From positions 62,001 through 126,000 of the IMG/VR virus record IMGVR_UViG_3300046804_002325: 64,000 bases of DNA. The stretch is one strand, 5' to 3'. Source of the stretch: a virus. Both the position numbers and the translations under genes were made by a program. Shown piece by piece: positions 15,624 to 23,092 of the stretch (its first letter is position 1; every line of letters starts with the position of its first letter). The notes beneath the pieces are model-generated. The model was not told where the DNA came from and ran no database searches. It saw nothing but the letters and a program-made list of their open reading frames with translations.

Positions 15624-15845
15624 ATGTTTTCACCATCCGATGACTCTATTTCCGTGGCTGATATGATTGCCGCATTGTCCCGCCTGCCTGCTGATGCTCG
15701 CTTGGTGGTAACCCATTCTGGTTATTATTGCTATGATGACTTTGCTGCAATTTTCACCCCTCGTCCAGTGGACGCTTCTGGCGAGGATTGTGCTGCCGCC
15801 GATGCCGTTGCATATGCTATCGGCCATTCCCACCAGTCCTATTGA
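15624..15845 (+). CDS. Uncharacterised 73-aa early protein
   Basis: Start behind AAAGGACAGCAAA, the ribosome site shared by these genes. Acidic, Ala-rich; resembles small phage proteins with a VxDMIAALSRLPADARLVV opening. No function known. Confidence 0.6.
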   Translation: MFSPSDDSISVADMIAALSRLPADARLVVTHSGYYCYDDFAAIFTPRPVDASGEDCAAADAVAYAIGHSHQSY

Positions 15846-15861
15846 TCCGAAAGGAAGTAAA

Positions 15862-15957
15862 ATGCTCGCAAAATTAGAATCCGTGGTTTTCTCGGTGGTG
15901 ATGGTTGCCGCTGTGGTGGTGTTGGTGTTGGATGTAACCGTGTGGAGAGCAATGTAA
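15862..15957 (+). CDS. 31-aa single-span membrane protein
   Basis: ATG at 15862 after AAGGAAG, TAA at 15955-15957. Nearly all hydrophobic (VVFSVVMVAAVVVLVLDVTV), one transmembrane helix. Sixteen bases after the previous stop, so co-transcribed with it. Possible early host-membrane effector; unproven. Confidence 0.5.
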   Translation: MLAKLESVVFSVVMVAAVVVLVLDVTVWRAM

Positions 15958-15991
15958 CCCACCGGTCGGATGGAATAAAAAAGTATTAGGT

Positions 15992-16019
15992 TGCCATTTT
16001 CAGGAATTCTGGTATAATT
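15992..16019 (+). promoter_or_regulatory. TTGCCA-type promoter, plus-strand early gene 5
   Basis: AAAAGTATTAGG, -35 TTGCCA (15992-15997), 16-bp spacer, -10 TATAAT (16014-16019), the most complete example of the shared upstream element. Confidence 0.8.
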
Positions 16020-16049
16020 CATTCCATAGTAAATCAAAAAGGAATAGCA

Positions 16050-16709
16050 ATGACAGCAGCGACAATAAACAAAATTTCCAAAACCAGCAAGCTTGGTACC
16101 CTTTCATGGTCCCTCCAAGCTATTGAAACCTGTCCCGGTTCGGTTGGTGAAAATGGTGAGCTGGTCGCTGCTTGCTCTGGTTGCTACGCTACCACTGGTT
16201 GCTACAATTTCCCCGATACAAAAAAGGTCCGTGCTGACAATAAAAAGGCATGGCAAGAAGCTGACTGGATCCAGGTGATGGTCAAAGCTTTACAAAAGCA
16301 AACCCACTTCCGTTGGTTTGATTCTGGCGACGTGTATAGCCTCGCATTGGCAGAGAAAATGCTCGCCATCATGGCAGCTACTCCCCATGTAAAGCACTGG
16401 TTACCCACCCGCATGTATAAATTCCCTAAATTCCATAACGTGCTCAATGCCATGCAAGCACTGCCTAATGTAATGGTCCGCTATAGCAGTGACGCTGTGG
16501 ATGGTACCTTTGGTGCAGGCCATGGTAGTACCATTGTGCCAGCAGGTGCACCAGTGCCAGCAGGTGTTACATTGTGCGCCGCCCCAGAGCAGGATGGAAA
16601 ATGCTTGGACTGCCGTGCTTGCTATGACAAAACCGTGGCGGTTATCGGTTATCAGGCCCACGGTAAGAAAATGGCCAAGGTTATTCGTATTGCTGCAGCG
16701 ACAGCTTGA
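16050..16709 (+). CDS. Cys-rich 'gene product 88'-type phage protein
   Basis: 219 residues. I recognise the opening pattern of the phage GP88 family: KLG.LSWSLQAIETCPGS (about residues 14-31) followed by CSGCYATTGCY (43-53) and a late DCRACYDK (about 193). The nine or so cysteines in CxxC-type groups suggest metal or Fe-S binding. A central WFDSGD and HWLPTR segments look like conserved catalytic or binding blocks. The biochemical role of the family is unknown to me. Ribosome site AAAAAGGAATAGC. Followed by a strong terminator. Confidence 0.7.
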   Translation: MTAATINKISKTSKLGTLSWSLQAIETCPGSVGENGELVAACSGCYATTGCYNFPDTKKVRADNKKAWQEADWIQVMVKALQKQTHFRWFDSGDVYSLALAEKMLAIMAATPHVKHWLPTRMYKFPKFHNVLNAMQALPNVMVRYSSDAVDGTFGAGHGSTIVPAGAPVPAGVTLCAAPEQDGKCLDCRACYDKTVAVIGYQAHGKKMAKVIRIAAATA

Positions 16710-16734
16710 GGCACGGCTGGATGGCTGTCGCTTT

Positions 16735-16766
16735 GGGGACCAGTCTGGTGCTGGTCCCCTTTTTTT
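16735..16766 (+). terminator. Rho-independent terminator ending the plus-strand early operon
   Basis: Perfect 9-bp stem GGGGACCAG / CTGGTCCCC with a 7-base loop, followed by seven T residues (16760-16766). The stretch 16767-16895 has no gene; it contains a repeated GGGCCGATGG and unusually GC-rich bases. Confidence 0.9.
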
Positions 16767-16895
16767 GCTGGTAGCAGTGCGGTGAGCAGTATGGGGCCGA
16801 TGGCGGGCCGATGGGGTGGGGGCGTTAACGATAATAAAAAACGTGCCTCCAGGTCAAACTCTTTTTTCCCATTTTTTATTTTTCGGGGCTCCCCT

Positions 16896-17471
16896 TCAAT
16901 ATTCAAAAATTTTTTCTAGGAGGAATTTTTCTCCAGCCCTCGAGCCAACCAGACATTTATGTGGTTTCTCTAATAGGTTACCACTTTCAAATACTGTGGC
17001 ATAATAGTTTTCATTTCCGTTATCTACGGTAGACCACTCATTTTCATCCACATGACAGTTATACACAGAGAAATGCAGAGAATCACCAACTGGACCAAAA
17101 AGAGTTTCTATTGGTTCTTGATGGTACCACATGACAAAGACATACTCAGAGGTTCGTTTACTGTATTTACCGCCCATCCACTTGCAAGATTTTACAGAGG
17201 TAGAATCTACACCTGTAACTTTGATTTCGCATGGACCTGAGGTAAACAGTAAATCTGGGTCTCTGTCGGTCTTGGCCAATACAGTTTCTATTCCGATGGA
17301 GTTAAAATAATTTGCAGAAACGGATTCAAAGAGGTTTGAAATAACTTCAGATTTTATCTTCTTACGGTTTAAATGTGGAAGAACATTACTTGCAATAGTG
17401 GATACTTGGATGCAAATATTTCTCCAGTGGTCTGGTTCATATGGGTTCATCCTAAAGTCTTTAATGTTCAT
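16896..17471 (-). CDS. Putative PD-(D/E)XK nuclease
   Basis: 191 residues. Around residue 72 the sequence DPDLLFTSGPCEIKV fits the PD-(D/E)XK nuclease core: an Asp, ~9 residues, then E-x-K. Upstream helical part (NRKKIKSEVISNLFESV) and a Trp/Tyr-rich C-terminal half are compatible with a restriction-type endonuclease. No methyltransferase partner is near, so it may be a stand-alone host-DNA or repair nuclease. Family assignment is by motif only. Confidence 0.55.
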   Translation of the reverse strand: MNIKDFRMNPYEPDHWRNICIQVSTIASNVLPHLNRKKIKSEVISNLFESVSANYFNSIGIETVLAKTDRDPDLLFTSGPCEIKVTGVDSTSVKSCKWMGGKYSKRTSEYVFVMWYHQEPIETLFGPVGDSLHFSVYNCHVDENEWSTVDNGNENYYATVFESGNLLEKPHKCLVGSRAGEKFLLEKIFEY

Positions 17472-17613
17472 TCTTTTCTTCCAATTGTTTCTGTAAGTAG
17501 TCTACCCATTCCTTGAGGATCTCTACCTTTTTCTCTAAGTCTTCCACTCGGTCTTCCATGTCAGATATCTGACCGGACTGGTGCAAGTCCCACACAAAAT
17601 TAAACGCACCCAT
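17461..17613 (-). CDS. 50-aa coiled-coil protein
   Basis: ATG at 17613, TAA at 17461-17463, overlapping the nuclease start by 11 bases. Residues ~18-48 form a heptad-like coiled coil (EDRVEDLEKKVEILKEWVDY). Short coiled-coil proteins of this kind may be adaptors. Function unknown. Confidence 0.6.
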   Translation of the reverse strand: MGAFNFVWDLHQSGQISDMEDRVEDLEKKVEILKEWVDYLQKQLEEKNEH

Positions 17614-17823
17614 TTATGATACGGTCGTTGTTTCGGTAGAAGTTACGGTCCAGACAGGGTACTGGTGCGGCCAAGTTAGGGGTTGTGGTTGAACCACTGG
17701 GTATTTACCGACTGTGATTTGTAGAGCGGTCACTTGAAGTTGTAGGCCGGTGTTCTCGACCTCTAGGTCATTTGCGTGTAGTTCTAAAAGTTGGGTATAA
17801 ATTTCTTGGGTTAATTGGTCCAT
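17614..17823 (-). CDS. 69-aa coiled-coil protein
   Basis: Start at ATG 17823 after AAGGATACC; a longer frame exists but lacks a ribosome site and overlaps another gene. First half is helical (TQEIYTQLLELHANDLEVEN), second half Pro/Thr-rich. Directly abuts the 50-aa coiled-coil gene. Function unknown. Confidence 0.55.
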   Translation of the reverse strand: MDQLTQEIYTQLLELHANDLEVENTGLQLQVTALQITVGKYPVVQPQPLTWPHQYPVWTVTSTETTTVS

Positions 17824-17860
17824 TTTTGGTATCCTTGGAAAACCGCCGGAGGCGCTTGAG

Positions 17861-18028
17861 TTAATACATGTTGAATCTTTTTGGTTGGCCGCATCTTTCA
17901 CATTGGCAAATATATGCGTAACCAATTGGTAAACCTTGTTGGTTATCTGTATCTCTTACGTTAACTTGGTGTAGAATCTTCCAGCGGTGCCAGCAGCCAT
18001 AAACGATAAAGTCAATTAGTTTGAACAT
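17861..18028 (-). CDS. 55-aa small Cys-containing protein
   Basis: ATG at 18028, TAA at 17861-17863. Starts MFKLIDFIVYGCWHRWKIL and ends with a CQCERCG zinc-knuckle-like motif and basic tail. Overlaps the 46-aa gene by 17 bases. Function unknown. Confidence 0.55.
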   Translation of the reverse strand: MFKLIDFIVYGCWHRWKILHQVNVRDTDNQQGLPIGYAYICQCERCGQPKRFNMY

Positions 18029-18152
18029 GATAAGTCCTGTATAGTTTCACATAGTAGGCAAATCTGACTGGTTCGTGTTCCGGATGTGGAACAAGGTCAC
18101 CATAGATTTCTACCATTTTCTCATAATGTTGTAGGGCTTCTTGGTCTGTCAT
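18012..18152 (-). CDS. 46-aa small protein
   Basis: ATG at 18152, TGA at 18012-18014. Sequence MTDQEALQHYEKMVEIYGDL onward. Overlaps the stop of the 164-aa gene by 4 bases. Function unknown. Confidence 0.55.
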   Translation of the reverse strand: MTDQEALQHYEKMVEIYGDLVPHPEHEPVRFAYYVKLYRTYHVQTN

Positions 18153-18643
18153 ATTGGTGTTCCTGGTTTTAGGTCAACCAATGGTGTGAAGTATCTTTTG
18201 TATAGACCTTCTAGGATGGTCATCACATCTTCTTCATTCATGGCGTTATCGGAATCAATACGGTCTTCCAGTTGCAAGACTTCCCACGAATCGTCAACCA
18301 CATCATACCAAACATAGAGGCAAACTTCTTCTTTTGGTCGGTGTGCAATCATACCACCAAAGGTGAACTGGTACACTTCATGTTCAGGGAATACAAAATC
18401 TTCGGTCAAAGCATCCTTGTGGATAAAGACGGCATAACACTCCATGTTTTTGTTACCGTTTTCGGTGTAACGGTATTCACCATTTTCATCTTCGTCCTCA
18501 AGGTCTGCATAACTCTCAAACATAATCTTCACTTCAGGCATGTCTGAGATATCTTCGCCTCTCACAAGTTCGTCACGGTCAATCCAGGCAGCCTCCATAA
18601 AGGCTTGCACGATTTCACAGTAACGGTCATAATCATAATCCAT
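18149..18643 (-). CDS. Uncharacterised 164-aa acidic protein
   Basis: Start at ATG 18643 after AAGGACTG. Very acidic (EDEDENGEYRYTENGN), with a beta-rich middle (YQFTFGGMIAHRPKEEVCLY). No family recognised. One base separates it from the MazG-like gene. Confidence 0.6.
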   Translation of the reverse strand: MDYDYDRYCEIVQAFMEAAWIDRDELVRGEDISDMPEVKIMFESYADLEDEDENGEYRYTENGNKNMECYAVFIHKDALTEDFVFPEHEVYQFTFGGMIAHRPKEEVCLYVWYDVVDDSWEVLQLEDRIDSDNAMNEEDVMTILEGLYKRYFTPLVDLKPGTPI

Positions 18644-18644
18644 T

Positions 18645-18935
18645 TTACAGTCCTTCAATAGTTGACCAAGTTTTCAGTTTCTCTCGTTTCTTCTTCCGAG
18701 CAAGGTTCACTTGTTCATCTGATATTATACACTTTTCCACCATAATGTCAACCATGGCAAGGAGGTCTCCCACTTCTTCCTCTAGGCTTTCCTTGTTGGT
18801 CTTTAGACTAACAGGATGTTGTGATTCAAAACCGAAACGGAAGATTTTAGAAATTGCTTGGGTAACTTCTGCACACTCTTCCTGTGCGATGCAAAAGACT
18901 TCCTTGATTTGATTATCCATTGCTGATGTGCTCAT
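18645..18935 (-). CDS. MazG-like nucleotide pyrophosphohydrolase
   Basis: 96 residues with the MazG/all-alpha NTP-PPase pattern: AQEECAEVTQAISKIFRFG (about residues 17-35) and SLEEEVGDLLAMVDIM (about 50-65), supplying the ExxE and ExxD metal-binding residues. Enzymes of this fold hydrolyse NTPs, dNTPs or related nucleotides to monophosphates. Phage MazG proteins have been proposed to alter host nucleotide signals or pools. A second family member is at 28706-29065. Confidence 0.78.
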   Translation of the reverse strand: MSTSAMDNQIKEVFCIAQEECAEVTQAISKIFRFGFESQHPVSLKTNKESLEEEVGDLLAMVDIMVEKCIISDEQVNLARKKKREKLKTWSTIEGL

Positions 18936-19152
18936 TCAATAATGTGGGTGCTGAGGTATCACCACCTCGGACAAAATCTTCTGCCAAATCTTCGGCAGCA
19001 GATTCATTCTTCAATGTGGTTCTTTGAATTGGTTTGCCGTTGATATACATGGCAACTTCCCAAACATCAAGTTCTGATGCCCACTCACTTCTACGCAACC
19101 TTGTGACGGTGGCTCTACGGTCACCTTCATAGTATTCTGAATAAATTTCCAT
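18913..19152 (-). CDS. Uncharacterised 79-aa protein
   Basis: Beta-type N-terminal half (RRATVTRLRRSEW...WEVAMYINGKPI) and helical end. Overlaps the MazG-like start by 23 bases and lies 10 bases after the CobT-like gene's stop upstream boundary. No family recognised. Confidence 0.55.
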   Translation of the reverse strand: MEIYSEYYEGDRRATVTRLRRSEWASELDVWEVAMYINGKPIQRTTLKNESAAEDLAEDFVRGGDTSAPTLLNEHISNG

Positions 19153-19162
19153 TTTTTACTCC

Positions 19163-21298
19163 TTACGAAATCAATCCAATAAAACGATTCAATACAACAC
19201 GACTTGTGATTTTGTTTCCAGTATACTTACTGAATGCTGAAACCATACCACGAGTGGTTGCATTTTCCTTGAACTCAAGTTCTTCTTCATCATCAGTATC
19301 TAGGCCATTTGACCGTAACAGATAATAGTCATCAAAACCGGTACTTGTCACAACGGCATAGTTTTCTTTTCTAAACTTCTCTTTCACAACGGTATCATCT
19401 GTTTGACCAGGATAGAAGTAACTGAAACGATTTGAAATGTCTTTTGATTCACACACAAAGAAACCAATCACATGTGAGTTGGTGCGTTTCTTCAACAAAC
19501 GAATGAAACAATCAGTCTGTGCCATCAACATACTAGAATAGTAAAGGCCTGCTCTACCGTTTCTTTCAAACACTTCTTCGTTTCTAGTTTTAGGATCACG
19601 GATGACCATATGTGTAAATGCAGCCTTTGTTGGATAATATGGACCATCATACATATCAAACAAACAACTACCTTCACCATCAGTTAGAAAAACAGTGTTC
19701 ACAATTTGTAAACGATTTTTCTTCTGGAAGTCAGGTACAATTTCCATGGCAGCGATAACACACTCATTCAATGGTGTACCACTCATACGCAAGAACCATG
19801 GTGTCAAAGAACGGTTCAAACATTCTTTTGCAATACCACCAAACTTCATCATTGCAGCTGCACCAGTGATAAATTCATTGGCTGTCATTCTACTTGACAA
19901 CAAATTAACCATACCAAATTCACCACAATACACATCACCAAGTTTTGCTGCTGGTTTGTAGAGAAATTCTCTGTCACTAGATTCAATGAAACAATAAACT
20001 TCGTATGGAATGTTAACCTTCTTACAGAACATCACCAGGTTCAACAGTTGTTTCACTGTATTACCAATGTGTCGTGACATAGAACCTGACCAATCCAAGA
20101 ACATAACAAGTCCGTGTGATTGACCGTGAGGCACAACAGTGATTTTCTTAAACAAATCTTCGTTAAAATTGAATGAATAGATTTTACTCAGGTCTAAATC
20201 ACCAGTTTTTGCAGTTGAAGCACGCTTCATTTGGTCGGCATTCTTGCGGAGTTCAAATTCTTTCACAAGGTACGACACAACCTTTGCGGATTCACGGCGG
20301 TAATTGATAAAATCTTGCCGATTGATTGTAAAACCTTCAGTCTCACACTTCAAATAAAGTGTTTTGTAGTCAACAACGCCTTTTTTGATGTCATATTCAG
20401 GCACATTTACATAAACATACTTGGATTGACCTTTGTCAAACAGTTGATGTTCATTTTCCTTGTATGCTTCATCAGTAAATGAACGAATTTCTTGTGGAGG
20501 TGTCTTACGATTTTCATTACGACCAGCTCCTTGTGTGCCTACACTGCCACCAACTTCATCTTTGGTCTGTTTTTCTTCTTCGCCTTCGTTTTCTTCACTA
20601 TCACCTGAAGAATCTCCACCTTCTCCTTGACGAGCATCAACGGTAATGTCTGCTGGTTGTTCACCTTCACTTTCATTTTCATTGGTTCCATCACCATCAT
20701 CATCAGTTAAGACAGCAACTGTTAATGTTTTTACTTCCTCTTCATCTTCCATGTTCATAAAATCACAAATTTTCTTTGTAACTTCAATCACATCATCATA
20801 AGTTTCAGTTGATTCTACTTCGGAAAGCAGTTCACGCTCTTTATCGGAGAATTTAATAGTCAATCCTGCACCAATTTTACAATGCAAGTTGATTCTATCA
20901 ACAAAATTGTATGCGTTTAGGTCTTTACCTTCTGTACCAAAGAAGTTTTTCTCATACAGTTCATCATAAGCACGAAAGAAAGGTGCTTTGATACCAGGAT
21001 ATTTGTTTTTAATCTTGCGTTCAATGCGTGAATCTTCAACAATGTTCACCACATTCATATTAATTTTATCAGCAATGGCTTTTTTCATGCCATCATATGG
21101 TGTGTATAGTGCATGGCCAACTTCGTGACCCATAAACAAATCATAAACATCTTTGGAAATCTTATTGTCCAAGATTGGCACAGTCAACACACGAGTTTCA
21201 ATGTTAAAACTTGCTGTTTGTACTCTGTCTTGCTGAATACGCAAGTCTTCCGTAGCCATCAACTTGGCCAATAGTGATTTTGTTTCAAGTAAACTCAT
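19163..21298 (-). CDS. CobT-like protein with metalloprotease-like and VWA domains
   Basis: 711 residues. The N-terminal part has a gluzincin-type HEVGH (residues 58-62) and a downstream VEDSRIERK that can supply the third ligand (about residue 87). A long acidic Glu/Asp-rich linker follows (about 200-260). The C-terminal part has a von Willebrand A MIDAS, FLDWSGSMS (about residue 402). This is the architecture of CobT-like proteins that partner MoxR/CobS-type ATPases; such an ATPase lies at 1-528. I infer a metal-dependent remodelling or maturation complex, not cobalamin synthesis. Stop/start with the AbrB-like gene overlap by one base. Confidence 0.8.
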   Translation of the reverse strand: MSLLETKSLLAKLMATEDLRIQQDRVQTASFNIETRVLTVPILDNKISKDVYDLFMGHEVGHALYTPYDGMKKAIADKINMNVVNIVEDSRIERKIKNKYPGIKAPFFRAYDELYEKNFFGTEGKDLNAYNFVDRINLHCKIGAGLTIKFSDKERELLSEVESTETYDDVIEVTKKICDFMNMEDEEEVKTLTVAVLTDDDGDGTNENESEGEQPADITVDARQGEGGDSSGDSEENEGEEEKQTKDEVGGSVGTQGAGRNENRKTPPQEIRSFTDEAYKENEHQLFDKGQSKYVYVNVPEYDIKKGVVDYKTLYLKCETEGFTINRQDFINYRRESAKVVSYLVKEFELRKNADQMKRASTAKTGDLDLSKIYSFNFNEDLFKKITVVPHGQSHGLVMFLDWSGSMSRHIGNTVKQLLNLVMFCKKVNIPYEVYCFIESSDREFLYKPAAKLGDVYCGEFGMVNLLSSRMTANEFITGAAAMMKFGGIAKECLNRSLTPWFLRMSGTPLNECVIAAMEIVPDFQKKNRLQIVNTVFLTDGEGSCLFDMYDGPYYPTKAAFTHMVIRDPKTRNEEVFERNGRAGLYYSSMLMAQTDCFIRLLKKRTNSHVIGFFVCESKDISNRFSYFYPGQTDDTVVKEKFRKENYAVVTSTGFDDYYLLRSNGLDTDDEEELEFKENATTRGMVSAFSKYTGNKITSRVVLNRFIGLIS

Positions 21299-21588
21299 TA
21301 TTTTTTCTCAGTAATTACAAGGACATTGCCTGTAGGCGTTTGTTCTACTTCCATATTCAACACCGTGCCTTCACTCCAACCTTTTAACATGAGCAATTCA
21401 TCAGGAAAAGTCAAAATTGCATCGCCTGTGCCATCATTCGCTTCTTCAATGCTAGTTGACCAAGTTTTTCCGTAATTTTCTAAGTCATTTTCCCATTGTG
21501 ACATGATTGCCCAGCGTTTGGTTGCTTGCGAAACAGGCTCCCAATCAATTTTCGTAGATTTTTGCTCTGTGTTTTGGTTTTCGTTCAT
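21298..21588 (-). CDS. AbrB/MazE-like DNA-binding protein
   Basis: 96 residues. The C-terminal half, GDAILTFPDELLMLKGWSEG, then TVLNMEVE and VLVITEK, matches the swapped-hairpin AbrB/MazE fold (pattern .. LP.ELL...GW..GD.L). Phage proteins with this domain are probable transcription regulators or antitoxin-like factors. It directly precedes the CobT-like gene and has an extra N-terminal helical region (WAIMSQWENDLENYG). Candidate binder of the palindromic operator sites, purely as a hypothesis. Confidence 0.65.
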   Translation of the reverse strand: MNENQNTEQKSTKIDWEPVSQATKRWAIMSQWENDLENYGKTWSTSIEEANDGTGDAILTFPDELLMLKGWSEGTVLNMEVEQTPTGNVLVITEKK

Positions 21589-21682
21589 ATTTTACCTCAT
21601 TTTTATGAGCCTGTACAGGCTTGATTGGTGTCCGACACACAGGTCGTTTCAATTCTACAACAAAATTAATTTTCCTTTTCAT
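21545..21682 (-). CDS. 45-aa basic phage protein
   Basis: ATG at 21682, TGA at 21545-21547. Starts MKRKINFVVELKRPVCRTP and ends in KYERKPKHRAKIYEN. Short basic proteins with an HKN..Y.RK core are frequent in T4-like phages. It overlaps the AbrB-like start by 44 bases in another frame. Function unknown. Confidence 0.55.
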   Translation of the reverse strand: MKRKINFVVELKRPVCRTPIKPVQAHKNEVKYERKPKHRAKIYEN

Positions 21683-21683
21683 T

Positions 21684-22013
21684 TTAACGCCTCATGCTTG
21701 AGATTTCCACTGCTTCCTCTTTCTTAAACACAGGAACAGCGTTTGATTTGTGCAAAGTTGCAATACCGAGCACTTTATCACCAGTGTATACTTTCGGTTC
21801 TGCTTTAGTGGCAGCAACATTACCGGTATTTAATGATGGAAAGTGCTTAGTTTCACGGCCGGCAGGTGCCGACAGTTTATAAGTGAATTTTTGTGGAGTG
21901 GATTGTATGACTTTGGTTGGTTTGTGTGAATCCAACCATTTTTGATATTGCTCACGCTCGGCTTTTGGTGCAAGCTTGCGCTTTGATTTAGGTGTGCGAG
22001 TATAAATCATCAT
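21684..22013 (-). CDS. Conserved phage protein, APAGRETKHFPSLNT family
   Basis: 109 residues; GGAG seven bases before ATG 22013. Contains segments known from a widespread tailed-phage family: a basic N-terminus, SAPAGRETKHFPSLNTG (about residues 50-66), YTGDKVLGIATLHKSN (about 77-92) and the C-terminal EISSMRR. Function unknown; conserved small basic proteins of this type may bind DNA. First gene behind the promoter with a palindromic operator. Confidence 0.7.
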   Translation of the reverse strand: MMIYTRTPKSKRKLAPKAEREQYQKWLDSHKPTKVIQSTPQKFTYKLSAPAGRETKHFPSLNTGNVAATKAEPKVYTGDKVLGIATLHKSNAVPVFKKEEAVEISSMRR

Positions 22014-22035
22014 AACAAATCTCCTGTATGCGTAT

Positions 22036-22063
22036 ATTATAACATAATCAGGAGATTTGTCAA
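22036..22063 (-). promoter_or_regulatory. Consensus promoter with upstream palindrome
   Basis: Minus strand -35 TTGACA (22063-22058), 16-bp spacer, -10 TATAAT (22041-22036). The palindrome 22070-22087 lies 6 bp upstream of the -35, as at rIIA. Confidence 0.85.
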
Positions 22064-22069
22064 TTATTG

Positions 22070-22087
22070 TGTTGTTTACCTACAACA
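22070..22087. promoter_or_regulatory. Putative operator, 18-bp palindrome (22013-operon copy)
   Basis: TGTTGTT-TACC-TACAACA, one arm position off perfect symmetry and flanked by a further G:C pair. Second of four copies. Confidence 0.65.
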
Positions 22088-22094
22088 CTAGGAA

Positions 22095-22289
22095 TTAATA
22101 CATTTCTCTTACTTTTCGGCGAGCAGGTTTTTGGTAGTATAACTCCTCATCCTGCATCATTCTATCATAATCGTAATTGGTTAACTTTTTTGATGGATCA
22201 TGTTTACCACTACGCTTGCGTTTTTGTGAATATTCATAATCATCATTATAATCCGCATTTTTACGGAACTTAGCCACAAACTTCGACAC
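22095..22289 (-). CDS. Uncharacterised 64-aa basic protein
   Basis: Very basic and Tyr-rich (KRKRSGKHDPSKKLTNYDYD). Ends at 22095, just upstream of the operator. Possible nucleic acid binder; no family recognised. Confidence 0.55.
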   Translation of the reverse strand: MSKFVAKFRKNADYNDDYEYSQKRKRSGKHDPSKKLTNYDYDRMMQDEELYYQKPARRKVREMY

Positions 22290-22298
22290 TACTACTCC

Positions 22299-22670
22299 TT
22301 AATCAATAACTTGAAATGTAATTCCTCTAATTTTTGTTTCTGGCATATTATGCATATCATGCTTAGAAACATATGTTATAACTGCCTGAGGATAAAACAG
22401 TTTAACGGCCTTTAATAAGTTACAATCTGTGCCATCAGCATCATTGTAACGAACTATCTCATCAACACACTTTAATCCTTGTAACAATTCTTGTCTATCG
22501 TCATAACGATTATAAAGTGTGCCTGTTTTCATATGTGTTGCTATATCAGAATTCAAACCAACAATTAACCAATCACCTTGAGCTCTACATTTCTGTAAGA
22601 ATCTCAAATCTTCAACTCTCAAAATATCATAATCACCTGATGTAACGATTATTCTATCTTTTGGTATCAT
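22299..22670 (-). CDS. Cytidylyltransferase-like protein with degenerate HxGH motif
   Basis: 123 residues. The opening IIVTSGDYDILRVEDLRFL and GDWLIVGLNSD (residues 34-44) follow the nucleotidyltransferase fold of RfaE-C/TagD enzymes (G.FD.LH.GH ... GD.LIVGL.SD). However, the catalytic HxGH is replaced by RVED, so nucleotidyl transfer is doubtful. It may bind a nucleotide without catalysis. Overlaps the next gene by 4 bases. Confidence 0.65.
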   Translation of the reverse strand: MIPKDRIIVTSGDYDILRVEDLRFLQKCRAQGDWLIVGLNSDIATHMKTGTLYNRYDDRQELLQGLKCVDEIVRYNDADGTDCNLLKAVKLFYPQAVITYVSKHDMHNMPETKIRGITFQVID

Positions 22671-23092
22671 GGTAATAGATTTGGAAATGCCTCTTTAACA
22701 AATTTATATGTTAGACCTTTTACATGCAGGTCTTTTTGGAAAATACCCAAAACTACTTCTGCTTCTCTTGGTTCAATTGATTCTAAAATCTGAATCAACA
22801 ATTCATTTCTTCTTTTTTCAGTCAACGATTCTGCCGTAGGATCACCAACTCTAAACATATACAACCTACGCAGTTGTGAGTTCAAACTATCATGTGTGAT
22901 TCCTGGAAGCATGTCCGTTGGAATTTTATAATTTTCTGGAAGTTCTTTTACCTTCCATTGGAAATCTGGATGATATGTTAACTGCAAAACATCTACCAAA
23001 ACTTTTGAAAGGTTGCGTTCAATAACACCCATTCTTGCTTCTTTGGTTTTTGCTTCCTCAAACTCATCAAAAATTTCATACAAAGCCTTCAT
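22667..23092 (-). CDS. Conserved T4-like phage protein (DUF6433-like)
   Basis: 141 residues from ATG 23092, which overlaps the RNase H stop (TGATG) and has GGAG upstream. Helical protein with the block LIQILESIEPREAEVVLGI (about residues 101-119). I recall similar proteins in T4-like environmental phages next to rnh, as a domain of unknown function; it also resembles the N-terminal helical part of some phage DNA ligases. Function unknown. Confidence 0.65.
   Translation of the reverse strand: MKALYEIFDEFEEAKTKEARMGVIERNLSKVLVDVLQLTYHPDFQWKVKELPENYKIPTDMLPGITHDSLNSQLRRLYMFRVGDPTAESLTEKRRNELLIQILESIEPREAEVVLGIFQKDLHVKGLTYKFVKEAFPNLLP

Noticed and set aside
16652-16906. 84-codon frame antisense to the GP88-like gene end and terminator
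   Set aside because: Overlaps a perfect terminator and the real gene's 3' end; most likely a shadow.
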